DNA of 64,000 nt, from contig JBHJGP010000017.1 in NCBI GenBank assembly GCA_050331695.1, positions 62,001-126,000 on the forward strand. Direction: 5' to 3'. Shown piece after piece: positions 51,800 to 61,161 of this stretch; positions within the stretch are counted from its first letter, which is position 1, and each line of letters starts with the position of its first letter. Both the position numbers and the translations under genes were made by a program. The notes under the pieces were generated by a model. It was not told the origin of the DNA. It did no database searches and was given only the letters and a program-made list of their open reading frames with translations. The DNA comes from JBHJGP01 sp050331695. Lineage in GTDB: Bacteria > Pseudomonadota > Alphaproteobacteria > Geminicoccales > Geminicoccaceae.

Positions 51800-52600
51800 T
51801 CAAGATCCAGCCCCAGCGGGCGGAGAATGATTGCTGCCACGACCATTCACGGAAACCCAATAAATGGCTTGAGCGTTCGTCACAAGATAACGTTTTCCCA
51901 GTCTCCCAGGCTCCAGGATAGTCCGGTAGAGCCACTCGAGACCGGCGTTTTGCATCCAGGCAGGCGCACGTGAGTGCTTCCCGGAGAGGAAATTGAAAAG
52001 GCCGCCGCAGGTTTTGACCCAGCTCACGCCGCGCAGGCGATCCCGGTTTCGGACGGCGAAATCCTGCTCCTTTGGAATGCCCCGGCCGACCCAGAGCAGA
52101 TCCGTGCCGCTCTCGCGGATCCGACGACACAGGTCCGCCTCCTCGTCCTCGCCGAAATAGCCGTCACGATAACCCGTGATGCGAAGACCGGGATAAAGTG
52201 AGCGAACCCGTGACACCGCCCGTTCAATCTCCTCGGTATCGGCACCGAGCATGAAGAAACCGATATCGTGCTCGACGGCGACGCGCGCCGCGTCATGGAA
52301 AAAATCGGTCGTCGCCACCCGCTCGGGCAGATAATAGGTCCCGTAGAGGCGCGACAGGAAAACGAGCGACATACCATCCGCATCGATCGCATCCATATCG
52401 TCCATCAGCGCACGGAACTGGGCGTCGCCATTATAGCGGGCAATGACATGCCCGTTGGCCGAGCTCAGCAGTTTTGGCGGCTGTCCGGCGCCGTGGGCAG
52501 CGACATCCCGGACAAGGACCTGCGCCAACTCGCGACGGTTGACAGACATGATCGGAATACCACCAAGCGTTGTTCGCTTTATGACCTCGAGTTCGCTCAT
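51800..52600 (-). CDS. WecG/TagA/CpsF family glycosyltransferase
   Basis: A 266-residue GT26 protein. SANGHVIARYNGD and DAIDADGMSLVFLSRLYG (the D-x-D-like aspartates) are clear, followed by FFMLGADTEEIERAVSRV and GRGIPKEQDFAVRNRD. Members transfer N-acetylmannosaminuronic acid, glucose or mannose to lipid-linked sugars. In exosortase-linked EPS clusters this family is common. It is divergent from the small ORF and the ligase operon across a 231-base, A+T-rich promoter region. Confidence 0.9.
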   Translation of the reverse strand: MSELEVIKRTTLGGIPIMSVNRRELAQVLVRDVAAHGAGQPPKLLSSANGHVIARYNGDAQFRALMDDMDAIDADGMSLVFLSRLYGTYYLPERVATTDFFHDAARVAVEHDIGFFMLGADTEEIERAVSRVRSLYPGLRITGYRDGYFGEDEEADLCRRIRESGTDLLWVGRGIPKEQDFAVRNRDRLRGVSWVKTCGGLFNFLSGKHSRAPAWMQNAGLEWLYRTILEPGRLGKRYLVTNAQAIYWVSVNGRGSNHSPPAGAGS

Positions 52601-52831
52601 GAGTGCGTTGTCACTACCCGTTCAAGATTTTTTATAAACAACTGGTTAGGAACTTTAGTTTCAGCCCCTTCTTCATTTCTTGATATCTTACCGAGGGTCG
52701 CTGACATCGCAAGACAAGAAGTTGAATTTCTCGTGAGGTTGGTTCAACCGCTTCTTTGTCTGATCAAATCTCTTTTACGGAGAATACAGATCTCATATAT
52801 CAACCTGAAGGAAGTCAATTGTCTGTCGTAG

Positions 52832-53023
52832 ATGCGTGTCTCGGGCCGGACGCCTGATATGGAGACGCCTTGGGTTTCGGGAGAAGGCCGGGCCGCCCTG
52901 GCGAAGCCCGTCGATCTCATGCTGCGCTTCGATGCCTTGTTCAATCCGGATTATTGCGTCGAGGAAATCGGCTTGAGTGAATGGCGATCCGAAATGATGG
53001 AGCCGGGAAGGACAGCCCGATGA
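52832..53023 (+). CDS. small unknown protein, coupled to the ligase gene
   Basis: A 63-residue ORF ends with TGA at 53021-53023, which overlaps the ATG of the O-antigen-ligase-like gene as ATGA. That arrangement is the same as for several real gene pairs in this locus, which suggests it is translated. The sequence includes LMLRFDALFNPDYCVEEIGLSEW and is not hydrophobic. I recognise no family. A GAAGGAAG stretch lies about 16 bases before the start, rather far. It could instead be a leader peptide. Confidence 0.4.
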   Translation: MRVSGRTPDMETPWVSGEGRAALAKPVDLMLRFDALFNPDYCVEEIGLSEWRSEMMEPGRTAR

Positions 53024-54351
53024 GCTGGCGGCCGCCCCAAGGGCCGACGGGGCCGAGTGCTCTGGCCTATGGCCGGGCCGGCGTACCCTCGGTGCAACCG
53101 GCCATCGTGTTGCCCGTGGCCGAGCTGTTCATCGTCGCGGTCGCGCTCGTTTTCTCCAGCAACCTCTTGGAGGTTTTTTTGCGCAGCGGCGAGGGCGGCG
53201 GCATCGTCAGGCTCTTGTACCTGATGATCTACGCCGCGGCGGGCTATCTCGCGCTCAGGGCCGGCGCCCTCGGCCTTCTGGTCATCCGGGCCTGGGCGAT
53301 ACTGGTTCTCATTCTCTTGCCGTGTTTGTCCTTCGCCTGGTCCGTCTTACCGGCGGAAACCATCGAGCGGATGATCGGCGTCGTCGGAACGACGATTGTT
53401 GGCTTGTTCCTGGGCTGGCATTTCCGCTGTCGGGAAATCGTGATCCTTCTGGCGTGGGCGCTTTTGCTCAACATGGTTTTATCAATCGCGGTGATTGTCG
53501 CCGTGCCGCAGATTGGCATCGCTCAATCGGGGCCGTGGCAGGGGACCTGGGTCGGCATCCACTTCCATAAAAACGGCTTGGGCGCGGCGGCCCAACTCTC
53601 CTTTTTGGTGATGGTCTATGCGACTGTCATCTCGGGCGGACTGAACCGCAAACTGTTCGCCGGCGGCATGGCGCTTTCGCTGCTTCTCCTCGTTGGCTCG
53701 AAATCGACCACCGCGCTCCTCATCGCCATGGCCGGATTCTCCACTTTCCTCATGGTGTTCGCCTTCCAACATGCGACCAAACTGGCAATAATGCTGGTTT
53801 GCGCGGGCCTGGTGGTGACACCGATGATCGGGCTGATGATCTGGCAGTTCGACCTCATCGCGCTCGTCTTGAACTTCTTCGGCAAGGACTTCAATCTGTC
53901 CAGTCGAGTGCCCTTATGGTCGCTGCTCTGGCCCTTCGTTGAGGACCGGTTCTGGCTCGGCTACGGGTACGGTGCCTTTTGGCAGCTTGACCTGCCTTGG
54001 ATCGATCTGATTGAAGCGAGGCTCAATTTCGTCCCCTTTTACTCGCACAACGGCGTCATGGAGTTGCTTCTCAATGGCGGCGTGATCCTGCTGGCCGCGT
54101 TCGCCTGGGTCTACCTCACGACCTTTGCCCGAGCGATCGTCTTCAGCCTGTCGAAAGCGAGCCGTCCGGAGATGGGTTTTCCCCTGGTGTTCTTGATCAT
54201 CTTCCTCCTGGGCAATGTTACCGAGGCGACGATCTTGAGCCGGAATGATCTGTTCTGGACCCTGTTCGTGGCCTTCAGCGCCCTGCTGTTGAAGGAAGTC
54301 AGCCTCAAGCTCGGCGATCGTCAAGGAGCTCCCGTGGCTATCGCCCGTTGA
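53020..54351 (+). CDS. O-antigen ligase/polymerase (Wzy-like) family protein
   Basis: A 443-residue membrane protein with about eleven helices. The large periplasmic loop and conserved end (FYSHNGVMELLLNGGVILLAAF) match the Wzy_C/O-antigen ligase family. It either polymerises the repeat units or ligates the chain. ATG 53020 overlaps the small upstream ORF, and the stop overlaps the flippase start as TTGA. Confidence 0.88.
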   Translation: MSWRPPQGPTGPSALAYGRAGVPSVQPAIVLPVAELFIVAVALVFSSNLLEVFLRSGEGGGIVRLLYLMIYAAAGYLALRAGALGLLVIRAWAILVLILLPCLSFAWSVLPAETIERMIGVVGTTIVGLFLGWHFRCREIVILLAWALLLNMVLSIAVIVAVPQIGIAQSGPWQGTWVGIHFHKNGLGAAAQLSFLVMVYATVISGGLNRKLFAGGMALSLLLLVGSKSTTALLIAMAGFSTFLMVFAFQHATKLAIMLVCAGLVVTPMIGLMIWQFDLIALVLNFFGKDFNLSSRVPLWSLLWPFVEDRFWLGYGYGAFWQLDLPWIDLIEARLNFVPFYSHNGVMELLLNGGVILLAAFAWVYLTTFARAIVFSLSKASRPEMGFPLVFLIIFLLGNVTEATILSRNDLFWTLFVAFSALLLKEVSLKLGDRQGAPVAIAR

Positions 54352-55877
54352 GGACCGGTTTGGAGCAGGTGGATGGTGCCCTGGCAGCGCCGGGCCAGGC
54401 TAAAGGTGGTGACGCCCAGCCGCCGGGTTTGGCCACGGCGTTCGGTACCTATTTTGCGGCGCGTCTGCTCGCGGCCGTCCTCGGCCTCGCCGCCGTCAGC
54501 GTTTTCAGCCGTTTGGTCACACCCGAGGTCTACGGCATCTACACGCTGGTGATCGCTGCCTCTTACTCTCTGGTCGAGATTCTATTCCAGTGGCTTCGGT
54601 CCGGTGTCATCCGCTTTTTGCCGGGCGCCACGGATGGCGGTACCAAGGTCGTGAGCGCGGCGCTCATCGGCTGTGGTTTGCTGATGGTGCTTATCATCGT
54701 CCTTGCCGGGCTTCTGGTCGTAACGAAGGTCCTGCCGGTGCCCACCCATCTGGTTCTGCTGGGGACCGGGATTCTACTGGCTAAGGGCGCGTTCGAACTC
54801 CGCCTGGCCGTGCTCCAGTCACACCAACGGCCGCAGGATTACGCGATCTTATCAACGGGCCGGGCCGCTGGCGGGCTGGTCATCGGTTCTGCCCTAGCAC
54901 TTGCTGGCGGCGGCGCCGAGGGGATCCTGATCGGCTGGCTGATCGCCAATTGTCTGCCGCTTGGCAGTATCATCACGGCCAGGGGGCATCGGGCCAGGAT
55001 GACGGCGGAGGTCGGCGATACCCTCAAAACCATGGCGGTGTTCGGCTTGCCCATGGCTCTGGTCAGCCTCGGCGGCGCGCTGATTGCCAATGGTGACCGC
55101 TACGTCATCGCCTACCTGATCGGGGTCGACGCGGCCGGCGCCTATGCGGTGCCCTACGATTTGGCGCAGCGGTCTCTGTTCATGCTCGTCGCCATTTCGT
55201 TTCTGGCTTCATCACCGGCGGTGTTTCGGGCCTATGAACGGGGTGAGCCGGAGGTGGGCCAGGCGAAATTGCTGGCGCAGATGCGTTTGATCCTCTTGAT
55301 CGGTTTTCCTGCCGCCACCTTGCTCGGTGCCGCCGCGCCCCTGGTCAGCCGGATCGTCCTCGGCGAGGGATTTCGCGAGGCGGCAAATGAACTGCTTCCC
55401 TGGATCTCGGCGGCGGTCCTGATCCACGGCATCAACAGTTTTTACGCGTCCTACGGCCTGACCATTACGCGGCGGACGATGTGGAACGCCGTCATCGTTT
55501 TCGCTGGCGCCGGCTTCAACCTCGCGCTCAATTTCATGCTGATACCCGAAATGGGCGCGCTCGGCGCGGCGATCGCGACACTGGTCAGCTATGGCGCCGT
55601 TCTCGCCGCTTCGCTGACCGTGAGCCGGCGTTGGATCAAGCTTCCCTGGCCGACCATGGACATGATCAAGACCGTGTTGATTTGTTGCCTGTGCGCGCCG
55701 TTCCTCGCCATGGCGGCCCGTCACGGGTCCCTGCCGCTCGCGATCTTTCTGGTGACGATCGGCGCTGGCGCTCTTTATGCGCTGATGGTGGTGTTCGACG
55801 CTGCGGGCGCCCGGTCGGCGGCCCGGAAGATGGTGACCAAGTCGGGTCTAGAGCCCGCGAGAATTGGTCTCAAATGA
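54348..55877 (+). CDS. polysaccharide flippase (Wzx/MATE-like)
   Basis: A 509-residue membrane protein with 12-14 helices, of the lipopolysaccharide biosynthesis/flippase (MurJ/Wzx) group. FGTYFAARLLAAVLGLAAVSVFSRLVTPEVYGIYTLVIA is its typical N-terminus. The start is a TTG overlapping the preceding TGA. It should flip lipid-linked repeat units across the inner membrane. The stop overlaps the next gene by four bases (ATGA), so ligase, flippase and GT2 form one operon. Confidence 0.9.
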   Translation: MRTGLEQVDGALAAPGQAKGGDAQPPGLATAFGTYFAARLLAAVLGLAAVSVFSRLVTPEVYGIYTLVIAASYSLVEILFQWLRSGVIRFLPGATDGGTKVVSAALIGCGLLMVLIIVLAGLLVVTKVLPVPTHLVLLGTGILLAKGAFELRLAVLQSHQRPQDYAILSTGRAAGGLVIGSALALAGGGAEGILIGWLIANCLPLGSIITARGHRARMTAEVGDTLKTMAVFGLPMALVSLGGALIANGDRYVIAYLIGVDAAGAYAVPYDLAQRSLFMLVAISFLASSPAVFRAYERGEPEVGQAKLLAQMRLILLIGFPAATLLGAAAPLVSRIVLGEGFREAANELLPWISAAVLIHGINSFYASYGLTITRRTMWNAVIVFAGAGFNLALNFMLIPEMGALGAAIATLVSYGAVLAASLTVSRRWIKLPWPTMDMIKTVLICCLCAPFLAMAARHGSLPLAIFLVTIGAGALYALMVVFDAAGARSAARKMVTKSGLEPARIGLK

Positions 55878-56854
55878 CGCGGACCGGTCCGATCGTGGCG
55901 GTCTGCGCCTGCACTTTTCGGCGTCCTTCGGGCCTCGCCGCGCTCTTGGACGGGATCCAAAGCCAGACGTTCGATGGTGGTCCCGAACCGGAGCTCACGA
56001 TCCATATCATCGACAACGACGCTGATGGATCGGCCCGGCCGTTCGTCGAGGACCGGGCGTCGAACATGCCCTGGCCGTTGATCTACGGCCATGAACCCAG
56101 GCGCGGTTTGGTCCGCGCCCGCAATGCCTGTCTGGATGCGGTCCCGGAGGCCGCCGAATGGGTTGCCTTCATCGACGATGACGAGGTGCCAAGCCCGGGC
56201 TGGCTCTCGGCGCTGCTCATCACCGCCGAAGCCCATGACGCATCGATCGTGGCGGGGCCCATGCAACCCGCGTTCGAACAGCCGCCTCCGGGCTGGGTGA
56301 TTGAGGGGAAATTCTTCGAACTCGGGCCTTATGGCGAGGGCAAGCCCGCCGCCCTGATCTCGACCAACAATGTGCTTCTGGCGATGGGGCCCGTGCGGCG
56401 CCATGGCTGGCGGTTCGATGAGCGTTTCAATCTGACCGGCGGCGAGGACGAGCACTTCTTCACAAGGGCCAAGCGGGCGGGTCTCAAGGCGGTAACCTCC
56501 GCCGACGCCCTTGTCACCGAAACCGTACCGGCGCGGCGGGTCCGGCTACCTTGGCTGCTTCGCCGGCATTTCCGCATGGGAACGACTCTCGCGATGATCG
56601 ATGCCAGCCTCGACGGCGGGTCACGCACCATGGCGCTTCGCTTTGCCAAGGCCCTTGGACGCATGACGGTCGGTCTGGCACGCCTGGGCCATGTCGTGTT
56701 GGGCAACCGCGCCGGGGCGGTCTGGGGCTTGTGCGAGCTTGCCCGGGGCGCCGGCACGCTGAGTGCCTGCGGTGGCTTCCGCTACCTTGAGTATGACGCC
56801 AAGAACTACAGCTCCGGCCTCGGGGAAGGGAAGGCTGGAGGCACGACGCCCTGA
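55874..56854 (+). CDS. GT2 family glycosyltransferase
   Basis: A 326-residue GT-A glycosyltransferase. VAVCACTFRRPSGLAALLDGI starts the nucleotide-binding domain, AEWVAFIDDDEVPSPGWL is the D-x-D region, and GGEDEHFFTRAKRAG near residue 205 is the ED motif. The last 80 residues form an amphipathic membrane-associated tail. It is the final gene of the ligase operon. The ATG at 55874 overlaps the flippase stop; the longer frame upstream runs through the flippase gene and is rejected. Confidence 0.92.
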   Translation: MTRTGPIVAVCACTFRRPSGLAALLDGIQSQTFDGGPEPELTIHIIDNDADGSARPFVEDRASNMPWPLIYGHEPRRGLVRARNACLDAVPEAAEWVAFIDDDEVPSPGWLSALLITAEAHDASIVAGPMQPAFEQPPPGWVIEGKFFELGPYGEGKPAALISTNNVLLAMGPVRRHGWRFDERFNLTGGEDEHFFTRAKRAGLKAVTSADALVTETVPARRVRLPWLLRRHFRMGTTLAMIDASLDGGSRTMALRFAKALGRMTVGLARLGHVVLGNRAGAVWGLCELARGAGTLSACGGFRYLEYDAKNYSSGLGEGKAGGTTP

Positions 56855-56944
56855 CATGGGCCTTTGATGCGATGACCGACACACGCTAAGTTTCGTTAAC
56901 CAACCAAGAGCGGGCCTGAGCCGGCATTTTCGGGGAGAGCAGAT

Positions 56945-58057
56945 ATGGAGACACGCGCAGCCGTAGCGCATAAGGCGGACGCGCCGCTCAGCATCGAGAC
57001 CGTGCAACTGGAAGGACCCCAGGCCGGCGAGGTGCTGGTCGAGATTATGGCCACCGGCATCTGCCATACGGATGAGTTCACCCGCTCGGGCGCCGACCCT
57101 GAAGGTCTGTTCCCCAGTATTTTGGGCCATGAAGGCGCCGGCATCGTCCGCGAGGTCGGCGACGGCGTGACCTCGGTCAAGCCGGGTGATCACGTGATCC
57201 CGCTCTACACGCCGGAATGCCGGGAGTGCGAGTACTGCCTGCACCCGAAGACCAATCTCTGCCAGAAAATCCGGGTGACCCAGGGCCAGGGTCTGATGCC
57301 GGACGGCAGCTCCCGGTTCAAGATCGGCAATGAGAGCCTCTATCACTATATGGGCTGCTCGACCTTCTCCAACTTCACGGTTCTGCCGGAAATCGCCGTC
57401 GCCAAGGTCCGCGAGGACGCTCCCTTCGACAAGATCTGCTACATCGGTTGCGGTGTGCCGACCGGCGTTGGCGCCGTCATCAACACGGCCAAGGTCGAGC
57501 CCGGCAGCAATGTGGTGGTGTTCGGGCTGGGTGGCATCGGACTCAATGTCATCCAGGGCGCGCGGTTGGTGGGCGCGGACATGGTCGTCGGCGTCGACAC
57601 CAATCCCGCGAAGGAAGCGTTGGGGCGGCAGTTCGGCATGACCCACTTCGTCAATCCCAAGGATCTGGGTGATAAGGATGTGGTCGCCGAGATCGTCGAG
57701 CTTACCAAAGGCGGTGCGGACTACAGTTTCGAATGTATCGGCAATGTCACCACCATGCGCCAGGCTTTGGAATGTTGTCACAAGGGCTGGGGCGAATCGG
57801 TGATCATCGGCGTTGCCGGGGCCGGTCAGGAAATTTCGACCCGTCCGTTTCAATTGGTGACCGGCCGGGTCTGGCGTGGCACCGCTTTCGGTGGCGCCCG
57901 CGGCCGGACCGATGTGCCGAAAATCGTCGACTGGTACATGGAGAAGAAGATCAATATCGACGATCTGATTACCCACACCATGAAGCTGGACGACATCAAC
58001 AACGCCTTCGATCTGATGCATTCTGGCGAGAGCATCCGCAGCGTCGTCGTTTACTGA
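56945..58057 (+). CDS. frmA: S-(hydroxymethyl)glutathione dehydrogenase, class III ADH
   Basis: A 370-residue zinc alcohol dehydrogenase of class III. Catalytic zinc ligands lie in TGICHTDEF and GHEGAG, and the structural zinc site is CRECEYCLHPKTNLC. The NAD site is FGLGGIGLNVIQGAR near residue 200. It oxidises the formaldehyde-glutathione adduct to S-formylglutathione. GGGGAGAG lies 7 bases before the ATG. It is followed nine bases later by fghA, forming the classical formaldehyde detoxification operon. Confidence 0.95.
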   Translation: METRAAVAHKADAPLSIETVQLEGPQAGEVLVEIMATGICHTDEFTRSGADPEGLFPSILGHEGAGIVREVGDGVTSVKPGDHVIPLYTPECRECEYCLHPKTNLCQKIRVTQGQGLMPDGSSRFKIGNESLYHYMGCSTFSNFTVLPEIAVAKVREDAPFDKICYIGCGVPTGVGAVINTAKVEPGSNVVVFGLGGIGLNVIQGARLVGADMVVGVDTNPAKEALGRQFGMTHFVNPKDLGDKDVVAEIVELTKGGADYSFECIGNVTTMRQALECCHKGWGESVIIGVAGAGQEISTRPFQLVTGRVWRGTAFGGARGRTDVPKIVDWYMEKKINIDDLITHTMKLDDINNAFDLMHSGESIRSVVVY

Positions 58058-58065
58058 GGCAGCCC

Positions 58066-58908
58066 ATGACCCTGGAAAAGCTGAGCGAGGCCGCAAGTTT
58101 CGGCGGCCGGCAGCTGGTTTTGCGCCACCAATCGCAAGAGACCGGCACGGAAATGGCGTTTTCCGTCTTTCTGCCGCCGCAGGCGAATGGCGAAAGACTG
58201 CCGGCCGTCACCTACCTTTCGGGCCTTACCTGCACCTGGGAAAACGTCACGACGAAAGGCGGTTATCAGCGGGCCGCGGCAGAGCACGGCCTGATCGTGA
58301 TTTGTCCCGATACCAGCCCCCGGGGCACCGATCTGCCGGGCGAGCATGACGATTACGATTTCGGCTCCGGCGCCGGCTTCTATCTGGATGCCACCCAGCC
58401 GCCTTGGACGAACAACTACCGGATGGAGAGCTACGTCTCGAAGGAGCTTCCGGCTCTCGTTCGTGACGAGTTTCCAGTGGATCCGAACCGCCAGGGCGTT
58501 TTCGGCCATTCCATGGGTGGCCACGGCGCCTTGACGCTGGCTCTCAAGAAACCTGATCTCTTTCGCTCGGTCTCGGCCTTCGCGCCGATCTGCTCGCCTA
58601 TGCGTTGCCCCTGGGGGGAGAAGGCACTTTCCCGCTATTTGGGAGACGACCGGTCGGTCTGGCGGGCCTATGACGCCACCGCGTTGATCGAAGACAGCCA
58701 CAAGGTGACCGACATTCTCGTCGATCAAGGCCTGGGCGACGGTTTTCTGGAAGAGCAGTTGAAGCCGGAGCTGCTGGAGGAAGCCTGCCGGAATGCCAAC
58801 ATCCCGCTCGAGCTAAGACGCCACGAGCGCTACGATCACTCCTACTATTTCATCTCGACCTTCATGGACGATCACCTGGCCTGGCACGCTGAAAGGCTCC
58901 GCCGCTAA
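58066..58908 (+). CDS. fghA: S-formylglutathione hydrolase
   Basis: A 280-residue alpha/beta hydrolase. The nucleophile elbow GHSMGGHGA lies near residue 146 (Ser), and the oxyanion segment is TYLSGLTCTWENVTTKGG. The C-terminal HERYDHSYYFISTFMDDHLAWHA contains the catalytic His. It hydrolyses S-formylglutathione to formate and glutathione. Formate produced here could be the substrate of the formate dehydrogenase implied by fdhD and mobA further downstream. Confidence 0.95.
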   Translation: MTLEKLSEAASFGGRQLVLRHQSQETGTEMAFSVFLPPQANGERLPAVTYLSGLTCTWENVTTKGGYQRAAAEHGLIVICPDTSPRGTDLPGEHDDYDFGSGAGFYLDATQPPWTNNYRMESYVSKELPALVRDEFPVDPNRQGVFGHSMGGHGALTLALKKPDLFRSVSAFAPICSPMRCPWGEKALSRYLGDDRSVWRAYDATALIEDSHKVTDILVDQGLGDGFLEEQLKPELLEEACRNANIPLELRRHERYDHSYYFISTFMDDHLAWHAERLRR

Positions 58909-58935
58909 GCGCCTGGGCTGCCACTGGTCAGGCGC
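58909..58935. other. hairpin between convergent fghA and DnaJ-like genes
   Basis: GCGCCTG at 58909-58915 pairs perfectly with CAGGCGC at 58929-58935 over a 13-base loop, spanning both gene ends. There is no T-run on either strand. It may slow transcription from both directions, but terminator function is uncertain. Confidence 0.35.
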
Positions 58936-59860
58936 CGACCTCGCTCCGCTTGCGGACCCAGCGCTCCAGGAGGGTCGCCAACTCGGGGTCGTCCGGAACG
59001 CTGAGCAGAACCCGGACGTAATGATCACCCTGCTGGCCGTCTTTTTGGATACCCTTGCCCTTGAGGCGCAGGGTCTTACCCGAATTACTGCCTTTCGGAA
59101 TCGTCAGAGATACTTGGCCGTGAATGGTGTCGACGCTTGCCTTGCCGCCGAGGATAGCGGTCTCGAGCGGCACTAGCGCTTCACCCCGAATATTCAGTCC
59201 GTCGCGGGTGAAATGGCGATGATCGCCGACGGAAATCTCAACCAGAGCGTCGGTTCCAGGCTGGGCGCCCTGACCCTTCAGACGCAGAACCTGGCCGGTC
59301 TCGACGCCGGCCGGTAGGCGGACTTCGATCGACTTACCGTTTTGTAAGTTCAGCCGTTTGCTTCCGCCGAGCGCCGCGCTGATGAAGTCGACCGTAAGGT
59401 GATAGCGCGTTTCCTTGGGCGCCGTCTTAGCTCTCGCGGCATCGGCGAAGGCTTCAGCCCGGGACCGCCCCCTGCTGGCGCCGGCGGGAGCCCCGCCAAA
59501 CATCGAATTGATCAGATCCTCGAAGCCGTCAAAGCCTCGGCCGCCCTGTTTGAAGTCGAACCGGAACCCGCCGGGGCCGGCACCGCGCGGGTGTCCGCCG
59601 CCATGGCCGAAGGGTCCGCCGGCAAACCCCTTGGGATTACCGTCAATGTCGATCACACCCTGGTCGAAGGCGCTCCGGCGTTCCGGGTCTTTCAAAAACT
59701 CGTAGGCCGCTGAAATCTGCTTGAACCGTTCCTCTGCCCGGGCGTCGCCCGGGTTTTTGTCCGGGTGGAGATCTTTCGCCAGCTTTCGGTAAGCGGCACG
59801 GATCTCCGTGTCGGACGCGGTCTTGGAAACGCCGAGTAGACTGTAGGGATCGCGGGCCAC
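58928..59860 (-). CDS. DnaJ C-terminal domain protein (CbpA-like)
   Basis: A 310-residue co-chaperone. Residues 1-70 form the J domain with HPD in DLHPDKNPGD. A Gly/Phe-rich segment follows (about 75-110), then the DnaJ C-terminal peptide-binding domains (residues 150-300) without the zinc-finger cysteines, as in CbpA. It stimulates DnaK-type Hsp70. It is monocistronic and convergent with fghA. Confidence 0.92.
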   Translation of the reverse strand: MARDPYSLLGVSKTASDTEIRAAYRKLAKDLHPDKNPGDARAEERFKQISAAYEFLKDPERRSAFDQGVIDIDGNPKGFAGGPFGHGGGHPRGAGPGGFRFDFKQGGRGFDGFEDLINSMFGGAPAGASRGRSRAEAFADAARAKTAPKETRYHLTVDFISAALGGSKRLNLQNGKSIEVRLPAGVETGQVLRLKGQGAQPGTDALVEISVGDHRHFTRDGLNIRGEALVPLETAILGGKASVDTIHGQVSLTIPKGSNSGKTLRLKGKGIQKDGQQGDHYVRVLLSVPDDPELATLLERWVRKRSEVGA

Positions 59861-60078
59861 GAGTTCGTTTAATCCTCGAAAAAGAGCTGTTCAAGCGAGC
59901 CTGGTGACGATTGAGCGGCGGAGAAGTATCGAGCCGCGTTTCAACTTCACGTTCTCGATATGGGAAGATCAGCCTAGTGATGCAAGCGATCCACAAGCTT
60001 ACAAACTCGGGCTGACTTGGTCGAGGCGGCGCTTCGATGCTGCCCTGACGGGCTGCTTTGCCGGGTGAGGGGTGACAG

Positions 60079-61161
60079 ATGAAAACAAGGATAACAGACC
60101 TTTTGAGGACCGACTGGCCGATTGTTCAGGCACCCATGGCCGGCGTGAGCTCGCCCTCGCTGGCGGCTGCCGTGAGCAACGCCGGCGGGCTGGGCTCGAT
60201 CGCACTCGGTGCCAGCACGCCCGAAGCGGCGGACAAAGCCATTCAAGAGGTCCGGTCGCAGACGAACAAGACCTTCAACGTAAACCTCTTCGTCCATCAC
60301 ACACCGGCGCCAGACCCGGCCCGCGACCGCGCGTGGCTTGAGCTGATGGCGCCGCTTTTTCGGGCGCTGAACGCCGAAGCCCCAACTGAACTCCGGCAAA
60401 TCTACCCTTCCTTTCAGGACTGGCCCGAAATGCTCGAGCTGCTCTTGGATCTGAAGCCACCGGTGATCAGCTTTCACTTCGGCCTCCCTGATGCGAGCGT
60501 GATTGATGTGTTGAAAGCTACCGGCGCGGTGCTTTTGGCGTCCGCCACCACGCCCGATGAGGCGCGGGCGATCGAAGCCGCCGGCATCGACGCCATCGTT
60601 GCCCAAGGCCATGAGGCGGGCGGTCACCAGGGTCGTTTCTCTCCAGACCCTCATGGTGATCCGGTGGGGACGATGGCGCTGGTACCCCAGATCGTCGCGG
60701 CGGTTCGGCTTCCGGTGATCGCCGCCGGCGGAATCATGAACGGCCGAGGCATCGCCGCCGCGCTGGCGCTGGGTGCCGAGGGTGTACAGCTCGGAACGGC
60801 CTATGTCGCTTGTCCGGAAACGCTAGCAAACCCGGCCTACCGGCAGATGTTGGCGAGCGACCGGGCGGTAAAAACCAAGCTGACGCCGATCTTTTCAGGC
60901 CGGCCGGCGCGGGCCATCGCCAATGAGTTCACAATGCAAATGCATGCCCACGCTGATGCGGTCGCCGCTTATCCCCTGGCCTACGACGCCGGCAAGGCGC
61001 TGGCCTCGGCTGCCGCAGCAAGCGGCTTCGATGAATATGCGGCCATGTGGGCGGGGCAGGGCGCGGGTCTCTCGCGGGGCGTGCCCGCAGGCGAGCTTAC
61101 CAGGACCTTGATGGCGGAGACGGAAGAAGCCTTGAGGCGGCTAGCCAGCCTGGCGGGTTAG
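60079..61161 (+). CDS. nitronate monooxygenase
   Basis: A 360-residue FMN-dependent TIM-barrel enzyme of the NMO/2-nitropropane dioxygenase family. TDWPIVQAPMAGVSSPSLAAAVSNAGGLGSIALG is the family start, AQGHEAGGHQGRF near residue 175 includes the catalytic His, and VIAAGGIMNGRGIAAALALGAEGVQLGTAY binds FMN phosphate. It oxidises nitronates or related substrates. The gene has GAGGGGTGA before the ATG and ends 21 bases inside the convergent mobA gene. Confidence 0.92.
   Translation: MKTRITDLLRTDWPIVQAPMAGVSSPSLAAAVSNAGGLGSIALGASTPEAADKAIQEVRSQTNKTFNVNLFVHHTPAPDPARDRAWLELMAPLFRALNAEAPTELRQIYPSFQDWPEMLELLLDLKPPVISFHFGLPDASVIDVLKATGAVLLASATTPDEARAIEAAGIDAIVAQGHEAGGHQGRFSPDPHGDPVGTMALVPQIVAAVRLPVIAAGGIMNGRGIAAALALGAEGVQLGTAYVACPETLANPAYRQMLASDRAVKTKLTPIFSGRPARAIANEFTMQMHAHADAVAAYPLAYDAGKALASAAAASGFDEYAAMWAGQGAGLSRGVPAGELTRTLMAETEEALRRLASLAG

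Noticed and set aside
55481..55873. N-terminal extension of the GT2 gene into the flippase gene
   Set aside because: The extension is out of frame with and antisense-like to flippase helices; ATG 55874 gives an immediate GT2 start and ATGA overlap.
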